Assembly (NCBI RefSeq): GCF_900094565.1
Contig: NZ_FMAF01000004.1
Coordinates: forward strand, 124,001 to 188,000
Length of the DNA stretch: 64,000 nt
Direction: 5' to 3'
Origin: Martinezella lusitana
Lineage (GTDB): Bacteria > Pseudomonadota > Alphaproteobacteria > Rhizobiales > Rhizobiaceae
Shown piece by piece: positions 27,352 through 35,861 of the stretch. The notes beneath the pieces were generated by a model, which saw nothing but the letters and a program-made list of their open reading frames with translations, searched no databases and was not told where the DNA came from. A program made the translations under genes and the position numbers. Each line of letters starts with the position of its first letter. The first letter of the stretch is position 1.

Positions 27352-28604
27352 GACGTCAGCCGTTCGATATCGGCGCCGCAGAGGCGAAGCTTGCGATCAA
27401 GCTGCTCATAGCCGCGATCGAGATGATAGACGCGATTGACGATGGTTTCGCCTTTCGACACGAGCGCCGCCAGCACCAGCGAAACGGAGGCGCGAAGATC
27501 CGTCGCCATCACCTGCGCCCCCTTGAGCGGCGCACCACCCCGCACCAGGGCCGTTGTGCCCTGCAGGGTGATGTTGGCTCCCAGCCGCATCAGCTCCGGC
27601 ACATGCATGAAGCGATTTTCAAACACCGTCTCGCGGATCAGCGAGGCGCCCTCGGCGCAGCAGGCAAGAGCCATGAATTGCGCCTGCAGATCGGTCGGGA
27701 AGCCCGGATAGGGTTCGGTGGTGAGGTCGGCGCCCTTGAGCGGACGGTCTCTGGAGACGACCAAGCCGCGATCGCTCGGCCAGACACTGACGCCCATGGC
27801 CTCCAGCGCCTGTACGACCGAGGCAAGATTTTCCAACCGGGCATGGATGAGCTCGAGCTGTCCACCGGTGATGGCGGCGGCCACGGCATAGGTTCCCGCC
27901 TCGATACGGTCGGGGATGCCGTGGTGTTTGGCGGGACGCCAGCTGGTGTCGCCATCGATGAGGATGCGATGCGTGCCCGCCCCTTCGATCCGCGCACCCA
28001 TGGCGCTGAGGCAGGCGGCGAGATCGGCAACTTCCGGCTCACGCGCGGCGTTCAAAATCTCCGTTTCACCCTTGGCTGCGCAGGCGGCCATCATGGCCGT
28101 CTCCGTCGCGCCGACGGACGGCGAGCTCAGCACGATGCGGGCACCCTTCAGCCCATTGGCAGCCGAAGCGACGATTAGGCCGCTTTCGATCGCGATATCG
28201 GCTCCCAGGGTCGCAAGCGCCTTGATATGCATATCGACAGGTCGGGCACCGATGGCGCAACCACCGGGAAGGGAGACGCATGCTTGACCGAAACGGGCAA
28301 GCAGCGGCGCCAACACCAGGACGGTCGCTCGCATGCGCCGCACCGTATCGTAGGAGGTCTCCTTCGAGACGATGGCGCTCGGATCGATCGTCGTGCCGTG
28401 CGCCGCACGCGTGATCTTCGCCCCATGAAGGGCAATGACGCCAAGCATGTTCTCGACATCGCTGACGACAGGCAGGTTGGTCAGCTCGAGTGGATGCGGG
28501 CTCAAAAGGGCAGCCGCGATCTGCGGCAGGGCCGCATTCTTGGCGCCCGAGATCGTCACGGCGCCCTGCAACCTTTTGCCGCCAGAGATGCGAAGTCTAT
28601 CCAT
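27348..28604 (-). CDS. murA: UDP-N-acetylglucosamine 1-carboxyvinyltransferase paralogue in a recycling operon
   Basis: A 418-residue EPSP-synthase-fold enzyme that transfers enolpyruvate from PEP to UDP-GlcNAc, the first step of murein precursor synthesis. K22 and N23 (GAKNAALP) and the PEP-loop Cys (C116 in [14 protein letters not shown]) are intact, as is the late block [16 protein letters not shown] 28604 is chosen because MDRLRISGG is the family start; the open frame extends 30 codons into the regulatory region. It is co-transcribed with an amino-sugar kinase and divergent from an RpiR regulator, not in the usual housekeeping setting, so it may be an inducible second copy. This can be checked only against the rest of the genome. 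Confidence 0.92.
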   Translation of the reverse strand: MDRLRISGGKRLQGAVTISGAKNAALPQIAAALLSPHPLELTNLPVVSDVENMLGVIALHGAKITRAAHGTTIDPSAIVSKETSYDTVRRMRATVLVLAPLLARFGQACVSLPGGCAIGARPVDMHIKALATLGADIAIESGLIVASAANGLKGARIVLSSPSVGATETAMMAACAAKGETEILNAAREPEVADLAACLSAMGARIEGAGTHRILIDGDTSWRPAKHHGIPDRIEAGTYAVAAAITGGQLELIHARLENLASVVQALEAMGVSVWPSDRGLVVSRDRPLKGADLTTEPYPGFPTDLQAQFMALACCAEGASLIRETVFENRFMHVPELMRLGANITLQGTTALVRGGAPLKGAQVMATDLRASVSLVLAALVSKGETIVNRVYHLDRGYEQLDRKLRLCGADIERLTS

Positions 28605-28666
28605 GATCAGAACCCGTTGAAGAGAGGTGCGACGTCCCAGAGACTCCGCCGCCTGCTTCCTGCAGA

Positions 28667-28721
28667 AGATTATTCGACCATTCCAACCTGTCAACGGAAA
28701 TTGGAATTTTTTATTCCAATT
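28667..28721. promoter_or_regulatory. murA promoter and divergent RpiR operator (9-bp inverted repeat)
   Basis: A perfect inverted repeat AATTGGAAT (28699-28707) / ATTCCAATT (28713-28721) with a five-T spacer lies between the divergent murA and rpiR-type genes. On the minus strand a promoter TTGACA (28694-28689) with TAATCT (28672-28667), 16 bases apart, directs murA; another ATTCCAA half-site (28680-28686) falls in its spacer. On the plus strand the repeat overlaps a possible TTGGAA/TATGGT promoter for the regulator. Control of both directions by the RpiR protein is the simple reading. Confidence 0.6.
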
Positions 28722-28832
28722 CTCTATGGTAACCTCTATCGCTCAAAGCATGGTTGCCCGGCTTCATCCGAATGCTATTTTTGGTCTGCTCGTGATGATG
28801 CGTGAATCGGCCCCGACGGCCCGAAGGGACAG

Positions 28833-29693
28833 ATGTCTATCTTGAAGAAAATCAGTGCGCAGCTCGAGACCATGGCGCCTGCCGATCGCCAGATCGGGCA
28901 ATTCATCGTCGAAAATCCCGACCAGATGTTGCGCCTCTCATCGGCGGCGCTTGCGGTCGAGACAGGCCGCAGCCAGTCGAGCGTCGTCAAGTTCAGCCAG
29001 AAGCTTGGCTATGCCGGCTACCAGGAACTGAAGCTTGCCGTCAGCGAGGCGAAAGCCCAGGAATGGCCAGCCCCGGCCGGCATGATCCACGGCACGATCG
29101 AAGTGGGTGACGGCTATCTCACGATCCTGCAGAAGCTGTTGGGCAGTAAATTGCAAGCCATGCAGCAGACCATCTCGGTCAACAATGAGGGCGATATCGA
29201 CAAGGCGCTCGAAGCCCTTCACGATGCACGGCGCATCCATCTGGCCGGCGTCGGCGCCTCATCGCTGGTCGCCCGCGACTTTTCTTACAAGCTGATGAAG
29301 CTCGGCCGCAACGTCCTGCATGACAGCGACAGCCACGTGCAGATGGCCAATGCGTCGACGCTCGGCCCGGACGATCTGCTCTTCGCCCTTTCCTATTCCG
29401 GCACCAGCATCGAGACGCTGCGGATCGCCGAGCTCGCAAGCCAGCGCAAGGCGACCGTCATTGCCGTCACCGGACTTCAGGACAACCCGCTTGCCCGCGT
29501 TGCCGATATCCGCCTTCACACCGTCGGCGACGAGGATCGCGTCCGCTCCTCGTCGATCACGGCGCGCGATGCCCAGCTGATGTTGACGGATTTGCTGTTC
29601 ATTCTGCTGGTGCAAAAGCAGCCCGATGCCCACGACTATGTCCACAACAGCGAAACCGCCGTTTCCGTGCTGAAGGCCAAACGCCTTTCGTAG
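28833..29693 (+). CDS. MurR/RpiR-family transcriptional regulator
   Basis: A 286-residue regulator. The N-terminal HTH_6 domain (1-75) includes DRQIGQFIVENPDQMLRLSS and the helix-turn-helix TGRSQSSVVKFSQKLGYAGY. A C-terminal SIS sugar-phosphate-binding domain (about 125-260) has HLAGVGASSLVARDFSYKLMKLG and FALSYSGTSIETL. GAAGGGAC precedes ATG 28833. It is divergent from murA and the kinase and its probable operator lies between them. By family and context it should sense MurNAc-6-phosphate or GlcNAc-6-phosphate and control both recycling operons, as MurR does for murQ in E. coli. Confidence 0.9.
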   Translation: MSILKKISAQLETMAPADRQIGQFIVENPDQMLRLSSAALAVETGRSQSSVVKFSQKLGYAGYQELKLAVSEAKAQEWPAPAGMIHGTIEVGDGYLTILQKLLGSKLQAMQQTISVNNEGDIDKALEALHDARRIHLAGVGASSLVARDFSYKLMKLGRNVLHDSDSHVQMANASTLGPDDLLFALSYSGTSIETLRIAELASQRKATVIAVTGLQDNPLARVADIRLHTVGDEDRVRSSSITARDAQLMLTDLLFILLVQKQPDAHDYVHNSETAVSVLKAKRLS

Positions 29694-29790
29694 AGACCGG
29701 TAAACAAGCTGTGACGGCTGCCACTCTGTACTGCAGGGATTTCCGGACGTAGCTTGCGAGCCCTTTCGCAACGCACCCGGAGACAATCTC

Positions 29791-30567
29791 ATGGACCTTG
29801 GCCTCAAGGATAAAGTCGTTCTGATCACAGGCGGCTCTAAGGGCATCGGCTACGCCTGCGCCGAACTCTTCCTGTCGGAAGGCGCGCGTGTCGCCATATG
29901 TTCGCGCGCGCAAGCCAACATCGACAAGGCGCTTTCGAAGCTCTCCGGAGCGCAAGGCTATGCCGCCGACCTGATATCCGATGAGCAGGCACTCGCGGTC
30001 GTCGACAAGGTCGAGGCCGAAATCGGCCCCATCGATATTCTCGTCAACAGCGCAGGGGCTGCGGCGCGCACGCCGGCAGACGAACTGACCCCTGCGATCT
30101 GGCGCGCCGCGATGGATGCGAAGTATTTTTCCTATATCAACGTGATCGATCCCGTCATCAAACGCATGGGTACGCGTGGCTCGGGCGCCGTCATCAATAT
30201 CATCGGCAATGGCGGCAAGATCGCCTCGCCCTTCCATCTGGCCGGCGGGTCGGCCAATGCCGCCCTGATGCTCGCAAGCGTCGGGCTCGCCAACGCCTAT
30301 GCCGGCAAAGGCGTGCGTGTCGTCGGCCTCAATCCCGGCCTGACAGAAACGGATCGCGTCGCCGAAGGCCTGAAGGCGGCGGCGAAAGCTACCGGCTCGA
30401 CAGAGGAGGAGGCGCTCGCCGACGCGCTGCGGCGCATCCCGATCGGCCGCATGGCAGATCCTACCGACATTGCCAATGTCGTTGCCTTCCTGAGCTCGAC
30501 CAAGGCAAGTTACGTTACCGGCGTCGTCATCAGCATGGACGGCGCACAAGTGCCGATCGTTGTCTGA
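29791..30567 (+). CDS. SDR-family oxidoreductase lacking the canonical catalytic residues
   Basis: A 258-residue short-chain dehydrogenase/reductase fold protein. The cofactor motif GGSKGIG is at 14-20 and NSAGA at about 86-90, with a C-terminal NPGLTETDRVAEGL and PTDIANVVAFLSS typical of SDRs. However, where S, Y-x-x-x-K are expected the protein reads NIIGNGG and HLAGG (H149 for Tyr, G153 for Lys). It either uses a different mechanism or binds NAD(P) without normal turnover. It stands alone, 97 bases after the RpiR gene on the same strand, so co-transcription is possible. Substrate unknown. Confidence 0.85.
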   Translation: MDLGLKDKVVLITGGSKGIGYACAELFLSEGARVAICSRAQANIDKALSKLSGAQGYAADLISDEQALAVVDKVEAEIGPIDILVNSAGAAARTPADELTPAIWRAAMDAKYFSYINVIDPVIKRMGTRGSGAVINIIGNGGKIASPFHLAGGSANAALMLASVGLANAYAGKGVRVVGLNPGLTETDRVAEGLKAAAKATGSTEEEALADALRRIPIGRMADPTDIANVVAFLSSTKASYVTGVVISMDGAQVPIVV

Positions 30568-30575
30568 GCTTGCAA

Positions 30576-30596
30576 TCGGCGGCGTTAAGCCGCCGA
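30576..30596. terminator. Hairpin between convergent SDR and nadC genes
   Basis: TCGGCGGC / GCCGCCGA, an 8-base perfect stem with a 5-base loop, lies between the SDR stop and the nadC stop, and the nadC stop codon starts in its loop. It suits a bidirectional terminator for convergent genes but has no T-run on either side, so strength is doubtful. Confidence 0.45.
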
Positions 30597-31442
30597 CTTC
30601 CAGTCCAGGCCGATATCGAGCGTCGGCGCGCTATGTGTCAGCCATCCGACGGAAATGAGATCGACACCGGAGGCCGCGATTGCTGCAGCGGTTGCCGGCG
30701 TGATGCGGCCCGACGCTTCGGTAATGGCTCGTCCGGCGACAATATCGACCGCCTCGCGCAGCTGATCCGGCGCCATATTGTCGAGCAGCACGGCATCCAC
30801 ACCTTCGGCCATGGCTTCGCGAAGCTGTTCCAGCGTATCGACCTCGACTTCGATCTTGACCATATGGCCGACGCCCGCCTTGGCTCGACGGATCGCCTCG
30901 ACGACACCGCCCGCAATGGCAACATGATTGTCCTTGATCAGCACAGCGTCATAGAGCGCGAAGCGATGGTTCATGCCGCCGCCAGCGCGGACTGCATATT
31001 TCTCCAGCGCCCTCAGGCCCGGCGTCGTCTTGCGGGTGCAGACGATCGAAGCCTTGGTGCCCGCGATCGCCTCGACGATGCCGCCCGTCACGGACGCGAT
31101 ACCCGAGAGATGGCCGAGGAAATTCAAGGCGGTGCGTTCCGCCGTCAGCAGGCCGCGCGATGGCCCCTCGATCGTTGCAATCACCTCGCCTGCCTCTACC
31201 TTCGTGCCGTCAGGCACGTGGCGGGTCATGGTGATGCCGGGATCGACGAGCTGGAAGGCGAGTTCGGACGCATCGAGGCCGGCGACCACACCCGGCTGGC
31301 GCGTCACCATTGCCACGCGGGACCGATGCGTCGCGAGGATCACGGCAGCGGACGTGACATCGCCGGCAAGGCCGAGATCCTCAAGCAGGGCATTGCGCAC
31401 CAACGGCTCGACGATGAGGCGCGGAAGGGGAACGAGGGTCAT
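30585..31442 (-). CDS. nadC: Nicotinate-nucleotide pyrophosphorylase (carboxylating)
   Basis: A 285-residue quinolinate phosphoribosyltransferase, which converts quinolinate and PRPP to nicotinate mononucleotide. It begins VEPLVRNALLEDLGLAGDVTS, has the family blocks TALNFLGHLSGIASVT and CTRKTTPGLRALEKYAVRAGGGMNHR (split here for reading), and ends with the phosphate site SGVDLISVGWLTHS. ATG 31442 is chosen since it starts at the conserved N-terminus one base after the nadB stop; the frame extends upstream into nadB. It is the last gene of nadQ-nadA-nadB-nadC. Confidence 0.95.
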   Translation of the reverse strand: MTLVPLPRLIVEPLVRNALLEDLGLAGDVTSAAVILATHRSRVAMVTRQPGVVAGLDASELAFQLVDPGITMTRHVPDGTKVEAGEVIATIEGPSRGLLTAERTALNFLGHLSGIASVTGGIVEAIAGTKASIVCTRKTTPGLRALEKYAVRAGGGMNHRFALYDAVLIKDNHVAIAGGVVEAIRRAKAGVGHMVKIEVEVDTLEQLREAMAEGVDAVLLDNMAPDQLREAVDIVAGRAITEASGRITPATAAAIAASGVDLISVGWLTHSAPTLDIGLDWKSAA

Positions 31443-31443
31443 G

Positions 31444-32985
31444 TCAGGCGCTCCTGGCGAAGGAATAGGGAATGACGGATCTCGCGATGTCCAAGGCATC
31501 GGACAGACGCATCATGCGACGCTGCACATGCTGCAGCTTCAGCGGAAAATCCGTGCGGGCGTGGGCACCGCGCGATTCCCTCCTGAGGCTGGCGAAGACG
31601 GCGATCAGCAGCGCGACGAGGGCCGGATCGGCCGCCGGACCCTCACTGTCGAACAACGGCAGGAGGGCTGCGATCGCGCCATGAATCGCGCCAGCATTGC
31701 GCAGTACGCCGAGATGGCGCGAGACAACAGGCCGAACAAGCGACGGATCGGGTGCCACGAGACGCGCATGATCGTGCAGCAGCCTTGTCGGGCCTGCATC
31801 GATGCCGGCGATATCATGCGCCGCTCGCATGCCCATCACGGCAGCTTCCAGCAGGGAATTGCTGGCAAGGCGGTTGGCCCCGTGCAGGCCGGTGGATGCC
31901 GCCTCGCCAACGACCCATAGGCCGGGCACGGAACTGCGGCCATTCTCGTCCGTCGCCACGCCACCCATATGATAGTGGACAGCCGGACGCACCGGAATGA
32001 GATCACGCGATGGATCGACGCCGGCCTCGCCGCAAAGCGCGTCGATGACAGGGAAACGCGCCGCGAAGCGGTTGCCGAGCGCCTCACGGGCATCGAGAAA
32101 AACCCGGCCTCCGCGCGCGATTTCCGCGCTGATGGCGCGCGCAACGACATCGCGGGCGGCCAACTCGGCGCCATCGACCTCAGCCATGAAGCGCTCGTTA
32201 TTCTCATTGACGAGCAAGGCACCCTCGCCACGAACCGCCTCGCTGACGAGCGCCAGCGGTCGCCTGCGGCTGTCGAGCGCCGTCGGATGGAACTGCACGA
32301 ATTCCATGTCGGCCAGAAACGCGCCGGCCCGCGCGGCAAGCGCGATCCCCTGCCCGAAATTGCCGACAGGATTGGTCGTGGCCTCGTAGAGGCCGCCTAT
32401 GCCGCCCGTCGCGAGCACGACGCGGCAGGATGGCAGGATGATTGTACCCTTCTCCGTAGCACACAGCAGACCGGCGATATGGTCGCCGTCCAGCAACAGC
32501 CGTCGCGCCTCATAGCCTTCAAGCACCCTGATCGACGGCGCGCGGGCGACCGCCTCTGTAAGCGCACGGACTATGGCCGCACCCGAGCCGTCGCCTTTCG
32601 CATGCACGATACGGCGACGTGAATGAGCCGCTTCGAGGCCCAATGATAGGACGCCGGCGCCATTGCGATCGAACTGAACGCCGGCCCGCTCCAGCGCGGC
32701 GATGGCAGCGGGCGCTTCGGCGACGATGCTCGCAGCCACCTTCAAATCGCAAAGCCCGTCGCCGGCGGCAAGCGTATCGGCCAGGTGCAACGCAGCACTA
32801 TCGTCGTCACCCATGCTGGCAGCGATACCGCCCTGCGCCCAGGCGCTCGACGTTTCCCCGCCGAGCGCGGCGCGCGTTACGATCACGGTGGGTTCCGGGG
32901 CCAAGGTCAGCGCTGTCATCAGCCCGGCAAGACCACTGCCGACGATAACGATGCGACCGCTCAGTTCTTCAAGAATCTCGCTCAT
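31444..32985 (-). CDS. nadB: L-aspartate oxidase
   Basis: A 513-residue FAD enzyme of the succinate dehydrogenase/fumarate reductase flavoprotein family that oxidises L-aspartate to iminoaspartate. It has the FAD motif [15 protein letters not shown] near residue 13, [34 protein letters not shown] and [20 protein letters not shown], all standard NadB landmarks. Its first four bases overlap the nadA stop, and nadC follows one base after its own stop, so the three enzymes are made together for de novo NAD synthesis. Confidence 0.95.
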   Translation of the reverse strand: MSEILEELSGRIVIVGSGLAGLMTALTLAPEPTVIVTRAALGGETSSAWAQGGIAASMGDDDSAALHLADTLAAGDGLCDLKVAASIVAEAPAAIAALERAGVQFDRNGAGVLSLGLEAAHSRRRIVHAKGDGSGAAIVRALTEAVARAPSIRVLEGYEARRLLLDGDHIAGLLCATEKGTIILPSCRVVLATGGIGGLYEATTNPVGNFGQGIALAARAGAFLADMEFVQFHPTALDSRRRPLALVSEAVRGEGALLVNENNERFMAEVDGAELAARDVVARAISAEIARGGRVFLDAREALGNRFAARFPVIDALCGEAGVDPSRDLIPVRPAVHYHMGGVATDENGRSSVPGLWVVGEAASTGLHGANRLASNSLLEAAVMGMRAAHDIAGIDAGPTRLLHDHARLVAPDPSLVRPVVSRHLGVLRNAGAIHGAIAALLPLFDSEGPAADPALVALLIAVFASLRRESRGAHARTDFPLKLQHVQRRMMRLSDALDIARSVIPYSFARSA

Positions 32986-33953
32986 ATCGCCAGCATCCTT
33001 TCCACCGCGCGGCGGGCGGCGACCGCGATCGCCGGATTGATCGTCACTTCATGCTGCCCCTCTTCCAACGCCTTACGGATATTCCCGAGCGTGATGCGCT
33101 TCATATGCGGGCAGAGATTGCAGGGCCGGATGAACTCCACATCGGGATGACGCACGGCGACATTGTCGCTCATCGAACATTCCGTCAGCAGCACGACGCG
33201 CGCGGGGCGCCTTTTGCCGACATAGTCGGACATGACGGCAGTCGAGCCGGCAAAATCCGCTTCCATGACAACATCCGGCGGACATTCGGGATGCGCAAGC
33301 ACCGTGACGCCAGGATAATTTTCACGCAGTTGGCGCACGTCATCGGCGGTGAAGAGTTCATGGACCTCGCAGTGTCCATGCCAGGCGATGAGCTGAACAT
33401 TGGTTTCGCGCGCGACGTTGCGCGCCAGATATTCGTCCGGAAGCATCAGCACTTTCGGCACGCCGAGCGATTCCACCACCTGTTTGGCATTGCCCGAAGT
33501 GCAGCAGATATCGGATGCCGCCTTCACGGCAGCCGAGGTGTTGACATAGGTGACGACGGGAACGCCCGGATGTGCCTGTCGCAGCAAGGCGATATCCTCA
33601 GGCGTGATCGAATCCGCCAGCGAACAACCCGCGTCCATATCGGGGATCAGCACCGTCTTTTCCGGGTTCAGCAGCTTGGCGGTCTCGGCCATGAAGTGCA
33701 CGCCGGCAAGGACGATGATGTCGGCGTCGACCTCGATGGCCTTGCGCGCCAGCGCCAGGCTGTCGCCGACAATATCGGCAACGCCGTGGAAGATCTCCGG
33801 CGTCTGGTAGTTGTGGGCGAGAATGACGGCGTTGTGCCGCCGCTTCAGCTCGAGGATGGCCTCGACATCATCCTGAAACGTCAGCCATTCGGCTTTCGGG
33901 ATGACGCGGCTGACACGATCATAGAGGGAGGATGCGGATACGGGAAGATTCAT
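32982..33953 (-). CDS. nadA: Quinolinate synthase A
   Basis: A 323-residue [4Fe-4S] enzyme that condenses iminoaspartate with dihydroxyacetone phosphate to quinolinate. Motifs [40 protein letters not shown], the cluster Cys segments in [16 protein letters not shown] and PCNLCPHMK, and HPECPPDV are all present. It is the first enzyme gene of the nad operon and has two tandem NadQ-type palindromes right before its start, so it is probably repressed when NAD is plentiful. Confidence 0.95.
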   Translation of the reverse strand: MNLPVSASSLYDRVSRVIPKAEWLTFQDDVEAILELKRRHNAVILAHNYQTPEIFHGVADIVGDSLALARKAIEVDADIIVLAGVHFMAETAKLLNPEKTVLIPDMDAGCSLADSITPEDIALLRQAHPGVPVVTYVNTSAAVKAASDICCTSGNAKQVVESLGVPKVLMLPDEYLARNVARETNVQLIAWHGHCEVHELFTADDVRQLRENYPGVTVLAHPECPPDVVMEADFAGSTAVMSDYVGKRRPARVVLLTECSMSDNVAVRHPDVEFIRPCNLCPHMKRITLGNIRKALEEGQHEVTINPAIAVAARRAVERMLAI

Positions 33954-33967
33954 GACCGGCTCCTTGT

Positions 33968-34021
33968 TATACTCATTTTGAGCATATTATGCGCAAATAG
34001 ATATTCTCGATATGAGCATAT
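33968..34021. promoter_or_regulatory. Two tandem NadQ-like operators before nadA
   Basis: TATACTCA-TTT-TGAGCATA (33968-33986) and TATTCTCG-ATA-TGAGCATA (34002-34020) are two 19-base imperfect palindromes 34 bases apart, centre to centre, with the TGAGCATA half identical in both. They fill the 69-base gap between nadQ and nadA. From memory, the NadQ regulon of alphaproteobacteria uses a motif of TATGCTCA/TGAGCATA type. The AT-rich DNA between them can hold the nadA promoter. Confidence 0.65.
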
Positions 34022-34022
34022 G

Positions 34023-34925
34023 TCAATTGCGGGAGAGCGGTAATTTCGTTCCGGCGAATTCGCGTTCTTCGAGGATGGCGTGACGGAAGCGGAAGAGCTT
34101 CGCCGGGCGGCCGCCGGTCTCGCTTTCGGAGCCGCCGGTCTCTTCCACCAAGTCCTGCTGTTCGATCAGCCGTCGGAAATTCTGCTTGTGCAGCGTCAGG
34201 CCTGCCAGCGCCTCGACTGTTCGCTGCAATTGCAGAAGCGTGAAGTTCTCAGGCATGAGCTCGAAGACGACCGGGCGGTACTTGATCTTGGCCCGCAGCC
34301 GCGCCATGCCGGTGGCGAGGATACGACGGTGATCGGCAAACATCGGCCGTCCGAAAGTTCGCGACTGCTCGCAGCCCGCCTCGGCGACGATACCGGCCTC
34401 GTAGAGCAGCTCATAGCGCTGCAGAACGAGATCTTCGTTCCATGCGGCCCCGTTTAATCCAAAGGCGAAATCGATACGGCGCCGGCGTTGATCACGCCTC
34501 GCAGCGTCACCATCGACCCAGAGCGCAACGCGGGCGGCGATGTCATCGAGGACCGCCGGCCGACCTTTGCGATGGTCTTCCCAAGGGAAATATTCGTACC
34601 AGCCATGCCATCCCGGCAGGCCGCCGCCGGGGGCTGCCTGTTCGCGCACCAGGCCGAGATAGCTGATCGAGATCGTTCGTCCGCCGAGGATCTCGTTGTT
34701 TCGGTCACGATCGGCGAAGGTATAAAGCTGCTCCAGATAGCCGACGGGATGAGCCGTCTGCTCCCTGATCCACTCACGAAGCCCGCTTTGCAGCGTGCGA
34801 TGCCCAAGCTCGAACGGACCGGACGGCAAAGCTTCGCCCGACCGCACCGTCATCACCCTGGGATCATTGCCCGTGACAGCCGTCAGGACCGCGATCAGCT
34901 CGGCATGCGCAAGTCCGATGGTCAA
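34023..34925 (-). CDS. nadQ: NadQ-type regulator of NAD biosynthesis (Nudix-like plus winged helix)
   Basis: A 300-residue protein of the COG4111 type: an N-terminal Nudix-like domain (about 10-170, with TFADRDRN and ISISYLGLVRE) and a C-terminal winged-helix region (about 200-300, with MPENFTLLQLQRTVEAL and HKQNFRRLIEQQDLVEETG). The Nudix-box catalytic residues are not evident, which fits a sensing domain. A TTG start at 34925 is chosen because GGAG lies five bases before it and it gives the N-terminus LTIGLAHAELIAVLTAV; the longer ATG form at 35018 adds 31 residues without family character. Gene order and the palindromes before nadA support the NAD-regulator role. Confidence 0.85.
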   Translation of the reverse strand: MTIGLAHAELIAVLTAVTGNDPRVMTVRSGEALPSGPFELGHRTLQSGLREWIREQTAHPVGYLEQLYTFADRDRNNEILGGRTISISYLGLVREQAAPGGGLPGWHGWYEYFPWEDHRKGRPAVLDDIAARVALWVDGDAARRDQRRRRIDFAFGLNGAAWNEDLVLQRYELLYEAGIVAEAGCEQSRTFGRPMFADHRRILATGMARLRAKIKYRPVVFELMPENFTLLQLQRTVEALAGLTLHKQNFRRLIEQQDLVEETGGSESETGGRPAKLFRFRHAILEEREFAGTKLPLSRN

Positions 34926-35039
34926 GCAAACTCCATGATCTGTTTCATCACATGCTTTCTCGCATGAAGCGAGGCGCAAGCCAATGCGCGCGCTTGCGCG
35001 CTCCACATGTCCAAGCAATCCTGAGATGACCGATGGCGT

Positions 35040-35732
35040 TTAACGGCTCACATAATCCGGATATTGCTCGCAGATCAGATCGATGATCGATAATGTGCCG
35101 GAGAGATGCTTGCGCAAGGCGGCAACGGCCGCCTCCGGATCGCCCAAGCGAACGGCATCGACGACGGCCTGATGATCGACGATGATCTGCTCCAGTTTGC
35201 CCGGCATCGGCAGATTGAGCATCCGCAGCCGGTCGATATGTGCGCCCTGACGCCGAACTGTCGCCCACAGGCCGAGAATGTCTGCCCTCTCGTAAAGTAC
35301 CCGATGAAAATCCTTGTCGAGCATATCAAAGAGATCGTAGGTCTCCGGCGACACGACACGTTTTTGGCGAGACAGAACCGTCTCCAGAGCCGCTGACGTC
35401 TCATCCGGCGCTTCCAGCGTCAGCCGGCGGATCGCCTCAAGCTCGATCGACAGTCGCAGGAAATGCGCTTCGGTGGCATTACGAATATCGATCCGCGAAA
35501 CGACGGTTGCATATTGCGGATAGACCTCGACCAGCCCCTCCTCTTCCAACCGAATCAAGGCATCGCGCACGGGCGTCTGGCTGACGTTAAATTCGCTCTG
35601 CAGCGAGATGCGCGATAGCACCGTCGTCGGTGGCAGGCTCATGGAAAGAATACGTGACCGCAGGATTTCCAGGATCTGCGGCGCGACCTGACGGGAGCGG
35701 TCCAGGGCGAATTCTTTCGGGTTGAGCTTCAC
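35040..35732 (-). CDS. GntR-family transcriptional regulator (FCD domain)
   Basis: A 230-residue regulator. The N-terminal winged helix (15-80) has ILEILRSRILSMSLPPTTVLS and the recognition segment NVSQTPVRDALIRLEEEGLVEVYP. The helical FCD ligand domain (about 90-215) contains the metal-site residues in DKDFHRVLYE and the late His pair region DHQAVVDAVRLGD and LRKHLSG. It is divergent from the binding-protein gene at 35862 with a palindrome between them, so it most likely controls the transporter, dehydratase and RraA genes. The ligand would be a sugar acid or its degradation product. Confidence 0.9.
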   Translation of the reverse strand: MKLNPKEFALDRSRQVAPQILEILRSRILSMSLPPTTVLSRISLQSEFNVSQTPVRDALIRLEEEGLVEVYPQYATVVSRIDIRNATEAHFLRLSIELEAIRRLTLEAPDETSAALETVLSRQKRVVSPETYDLFDMLDKDFHRVLYERADILGLWATVRRQGAHIDRLRMLNLPMPGKLEQIIVDHQAVVDAVRLGDPEAAVAALRKHLSGTLSIIDLICEQYPDYVSR

Positions 35733-35787
35733 TGGCAGCCTTTCTGATCGAGAGCGTCGAACCTTTAAGCACAGTTTAGGGCTTGAT

Positions 35788-35805
35788 GCACTGATACATT
35801 AGTGC
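35788..35805. promoter_or_regulatory. Candidate GntR operator
   Basis: GCACTGATACATTAGTGC is an 18-base imperfect palindrome with perfect GCACT/AGTGC ends. It lies between the divergent GntR gene and the transporter operon, 57 bases before the operon's first ATG, a usual place for a FadR-subfamily repressor site. Confidence 0.5.
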
Positions 35806-35861
35806 TTTAGTCCAACCAAGCCAACTCCATTTCTCAAGGGTTGGATCAATGGGAGGAGTAG

